A stretch of 64,000 nucleotides of DNA, taken from the NCBI RefSeq assembly GCF_010728325.1, contig NZ_AP022570.1, forward strand, positions 3,472,001-3,536,000. The letters run 5' to 3'. The position numbers and the translations under genes are program-made. Every line of letters starts with the position of its first letter. Position 1 is the stretch's first letter. The notes beneath the pieces are model-generated. The model saw only the letters and a list, made by a program, of their open reading frames with translations, was not told where the DNA came from and did no database searches. This stretch comes from Mycolicibacterium poriferae (GTDB lineage Bacteria; Actinomycetota; Actinomycetes; Mycobacteriales; Mycobacteriaceae). Below, piece by piece: positions 61,533 to 64,000 of the stretch.

Positions 61533-62918
61533 TCAGTCGTCGCTGCCGCCCGAGTCGCCGCCCTTGCTGTCACTGCCGCCCGAGTCGCCGCCCTTGCTGT
61601 CGCTGTCGCCCGAGCCGCTGTCCTTGCTGTCCGACGAATCGGTCGACGAGCTCGTCGCGCCCTGCGAGGATCCGCTGCTGTCGTCCTTGCGGTGCTTGCC
61701 GCCGCTGCTGGGGCTGTCGGCCTCGGCGTCGGCGTCCGCCTCGGCTGATTCGTCGACGGCCTCGTCGGCGTCTTCTTCGGTGCCGGCCTCGTCAGCGTCT
61801 TCTTCGGTGGCCGCCTCGTCAGCGTCTTCGTCGGTGACTGCCTCTTCGGTGGCGGAGTCCTCCGTGACATCCTCGGATGCGGCGGCCTCGGACGCCTCGT
61901 CGATGACGTCGGCGACGATCGGCGCGGACTCGAACTTCTTCTTCAGCTCGTCGGTCGCCTTGGCCACGATCGACGCCTCACCCTGATCCATCGCAGCGGC
62001 AGACTCGCCACCGGCGGTCTCGTCGGCATCCTCGTCTGCGGCAGGGACATCGGCGGGCGCGGCGGCGGGGGAGAGGCCGACGGACTGGGCGGCCAGCAAG
62101 ACGTTCGCCTCGGCCGGGGTCTCCGACTCTTCGTCCACCTCGGGGGCGACGTCTTCCTCTGGTTCACGCAGGAAGTGCTTGAAGAACGTCTCGATCTCGC
62201 GTACGGCGATCCAGTCGGGCAGGTGACCGGTGATCTGCAGGGCCGCACTGAAATTGGCGACCGCGGTGACGACCTCCCACCAGGTGACGGTCTGGATGCC
62301 GGTCGGCTCGGCGGTCAGCGATGCCCACACCGATTTGATCGGCTCCGCCGGGTCCAGGATGACCTGTTGTTCGGACCATTCGGTCTCCTGGCCGTCGATG
62401 GGGTTGATGACGGTCGGGAAGGTGTAGCCGTCCTCGTCGTAGAACTCGCTCATCGGGACCTTGAACATCAGGTCCAGCATTCCGGGCAGGTCTTCGCATT
62501 CGTAGGCGCAGCCCTCGTACATCGGCAGATTCGCTGCGGCCCACCAGTTCAGGTGCTCGCCCCACGGCTGCGAGAACGACGGGAAGGGCACCAGGACGTT
62601 GACCGCCTCGCGCAGCATGTCCGGGTTGGCAGGATCCCAGCCCCACACGTTGTTGGGGTGCGATTCGTTCCAGCTGCCGCTGATCGCCAGCGCGGTGGCC
62701 AGCCGGTCGAGCGCAGCCACCATGTTGGCCGGCGCGCTGAAGACCTGTTCGATCGCGTTGATCGGCACGTAGGCCAGCGAGGACGCGGTCAGGCTGACGT
62801 CCTGTTCGACGACTCGTGCGGTCGCGGGTGCCGGCGGCTCCAGTGGCGCGACGGCGAGGACACTGGCCCCCACCAGGGCCACGCTGGTCGTGATGACCGG
62901 TTTCACAGCTACTCGCAT
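61533..62918 (-). CDS. Exported mycobacterial protein with acidic, Asp/Ser-rich repetitive C-terminus
   Basis: A 461-residue protein of unknown function. It begins with a signal-like sequence (MRVAVKPVITTSVALVGASVLAVAPL, then PPAPATA). The middle, about residues 50-260, is a mycobacterial domain with LAYVPINAIEQVFSAPANMVAALDRLA, SGSWNESHPNNVWGWDPANP and WWEVVTAVANFSAALQITGHLPDW, which I recognise only as a recurrent mycobacterial exported family. After that the chain is highly acidic, with three nine-residue TEEDADEA-type repeats, and ends in DSKGGDSGGS repeats. ATG 62918 is preferred because GAAGAGA lies about eight bases upstream; ATG 62927 would add three residues. The tail could act as a flexible surface stalk or bind cations. 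Confidence 0.75.
   Translation of the reverse strand: MRVAVKPVITTSVALVGASVLAVAPLEPPAPATARVVEQDVSLTASSLAYVPINAIEQVFSAPANMVAALDRLATALAISGSWNESHPNNVWGWDPANPDMLREAVNVLVPFPSFSQPWGEHLNWWAAANLPMYEGCAYECEDLPGMLDLMFKVPMSEFYDEDGYTFPTVINPIDGQETEWSEQQVILDPAEPIKSVWASLTAEPTGIQTVTWWEVVTAVANFSAALQITGHLPDWIAVREIETFFKHFLREPEEDVAPEVDEESETPAEANVLLAAQSVGLSPAAAPADVPAADEDADETAGGESAAAMDQGEASIVAKATDELKKKFESAPIVADVIDEASEAAASEDVTEDSATEEAVTDEDADEAATEEDADEAGTEEDADEAVDESAEADADAEADSPSSGGKHRKDDSSGSSQGATSSSTDSSDSKDSGSGDSDSKGGDSGGSDSKGGDSGGSDD
61759..61839 (-). repeat. 27-bp tandem repeat in the exported protein gene
   Basis: Three contiguous 27-bp units (61759, 61786, 61813) encode a nine-residue acidic unit of the type T-E-E-D-A-D-E-A plus one residue. 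A second repeat of about 30 bp near 61550-61610 encodes the DSKGGDSGGS copies. Both unit lengths are multiples of three. Confidence 0.85.
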
Positions 62919-63411
62919 GACACCCATCTCTTCAGGCAGTTACGTTCGATGACCGCCTGACCATACCCTGTCGAGGAGCTGTGCGGCTTCCCGTTCGGCA
63001 AACTTCCGTGCCGACACGTCGGTGACGCGATCCGGCTGCTCCCGCACCCGCGCACCGCGCCGCCTGCTACCGCCGGATCTCTTTGCTGCTCAAGGGTGCC
63101 CGTGACCTGCCGCGGTGGTACAACCACCACCGTTATTGACGCAGACGCGAAATATGCTGCTGGGTATACGTTCCGCCACCTGCCGCCCGACGCCGGCCCA
63201 TCCAACAGGCTGCCGTCGCAACGGGAGCACAGCCCGTTCTGTTCGCCAGAGAAGCTCGCATCGCGGCCGTCCGAGACACGCGCTGTCGGCAATCTGTGCG
63301 CCGATGTCGCGTCCGAGCAATCACCAGCAGTATCGATCGATGACGCCGACGAGCACGGAACGCGCGCCACCTGGATGGCTACCGGCAAACGACCGCCAGA
63401 CCCACCCACGT
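62919..63411. other. 493-bp intergenic region
   Basis: Lies between the exported-protein start and the end of the ketoreductase gene, both on the minus strand. A TATGGT -10-like box on the minus strand (plus-strand ACCATA at 62960-62965) is placed to start transcription about 35 bp before the exported-protein gene; I saw no matching -35 box. A plus-strand open frame that enters this region from 63096 runs into the ketoreductase gene and is not gene-like. Confidence 0.5.
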
Positions 63412-64000
63412 TCAGAGCTTGCCGAGCCCCCGCAGCACTTTGGTGTAAGGCAGCGTCGCCGCCATCCCCTTGCGCAGTTTCGGGTTCAACTGGCTGCCGT
63501 TGATGACCAGCAGGTACCGCAGGCCGTGGTCGCGCCACTCGGCGACCTGATCGAGCACCTCGTCGGCGGTCCCGTGGAAGCAGATCTCCTTCATCAACGA
63601 TGCCGGCACGCGCGCGGTGTACTCGAGCGCGGTCTGCTCGTCGATGGTCTGCGGCACGAGGTCCTGCACGCCGGAGAAATCCGCACCCAGCGGATGCTCC
63701 ACCCCGTGTCGCAACCATGCCTCCGCGGGCGCGGCCAACGCCACCGACTTCACGATCACCGAATCCAGTGCTTCGTCGACGTCGTCGCGGGTGCGTCCGG
63801 TCACGACGGTGCGGTTGACCGCGGGCACGATCGACATCGGGTCGCGGCCGTGATCGGAGGCTGCGGTGCGCACGGTCTCCAGCGCTCGGGCGTAGTCGGC
63901 GGGCCGGGAGATGACGAACGGCACCCACCCGTCTGCGTAACGCCCGGTCGCGCGCAACATCCGGGGGCCGTGCGCGGCCACCCAGATCTCCGGCCACTTG
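63412..64000 (-). CDS. F420-dependent phthiodiolone ketoreductase-like protein (N-terminal part outside window)
   Basis: The C-terminal 196 residues of a luciferase-like, F420-dependent oxidoreductase. The sequence beginning [19 protein letters not shown] and containing [20 protein letters not shown] and [22 protein letters not shown] is very like the end of M. tuberculosis Rv2951c as I recall it, which reduces the keto group of phthiodiolone to give phthiotriol. That fits the lack of a KR in PKS5. The start and remaining half lie beyond 64000. Its presence shows the PDIM-type locus extends past the window. Other F420 enzymes share the fold, but the match runs through the whole fragment. Confidence 0.85.
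   Translation of the reverse strand, partial: KWPEIWVAAHGPRMLRATGRYADGWVPFVISRPADYARALETVRTAASDHGRDPMSIVPAVNRTVVTGRTRDDVDEALDSVIVKSVALAAPAEAWLRHGVEHPLGADFSGVQDLVPQTIDEQTALEYTARVPASLMKEICFHGTADEVLDQVAEWRDHGLRYLLVINGSQLNPKLRKGMAATLPYTKVLRGLGKL

Noticed and set aside
63096..63503. Plus-strand open frame of 135 codons
   Set aside because: No ribosome site, no recognisable domain, and it runs into the end of the ketoreductase gene on the other strand.

Overview
The window reads as chromosome from a mycobacterium, probably a Mycolicibacterium-type species. Base composition is GC-rich, GTG/TTG starts and ATGA/GTGA gene overlaps are frequent, and bases 1500-23964 follow, in order, the M. tuberculosis block Rv1814 to Rv1832 as I recall it: sterol desaturase, secreted protease-like protein, TetR, FAD oxidoreductase, BacA-like ABC transporter (two tandem copies here), secA2, pgsA2-type CDP-alcohol transferase, DUF881/small basic protein/DUF881, gcvH, garA, MerR (ftsR), bifunctional nuclease family, second MerR, and gcvP behind a tandem glycine riboswitch. 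All M. tuberculosis comparisons are from memory of those proteins, not from a search.

Immediately after gcvP the conserved block ends and a lipid polyketide locus of the phthiocerol dimycocerosate (PDIM) type begins (23996 to the right edge): tesA, fadD, PKS1, fadD, PKS2, PKS3, PKS4, PKS5, drrA-drrB-drrC, papA5, then a methyltransferase, three small redox/lipid-type genes, an exported acidic protein, and, running off the right end, the C-terminal half of a protein very like the F420-dependent phthiodiolone ketoreductase. No mas, fadD28 or mmpL7 counterpart lies inside the window, so the locus probably continues beyond it or is split.

The PKS set is not a simple copy of ppsA-E. There are two fatty-acyl-AMP-ligase genes, each overlapping by ATGA a PKS that begins with its own acyl carrier domain, so there are two loading points. 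PKS1 looks like PpsA. PKS2 has a PpsA-like front and a PpsB-like back. PKS3 has a PpsC-like KS, a PpsB-like KR and a PpsA-like DH-ACP end. PKS4 has a PpsB-like front and a PpsD-like back. PKS5 is PpsE. No enoylreductase domain is present anywhere in the five proteins. The C-terminal tails of PKS1 and PKS3 are homologous, whereas PKS2 has a different tail, which suggests two entry branches that converge on PKS4: FadD-1/PKS1 to PKS4, and FadD-2/PKS2/PKS3 to PKS4. The product should be an oxygenated or unsaturated relative of phthiocerol, keto-reduced by the ketoreductase, esterified by PapA5 and exported with DrrABC.

Regulatory features include a KstR-type operator with a leaderless -10 box ahead of a VOC/FAD-oxidoreductase operon, a palindromic operator between a TetR gene and its divergent neighbour, the glycine riboswitch, a good sigma-A-like promoter in the 587-bp gap before the PKS operon, and paired hairpins between PKS5 and drrA. 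Two coding or intergenic tandem repeats (24 bp and 25 bp units) look like variable-number loci. I saw no tRNA, rRNA, CRISPR array, transposase or phage gene.
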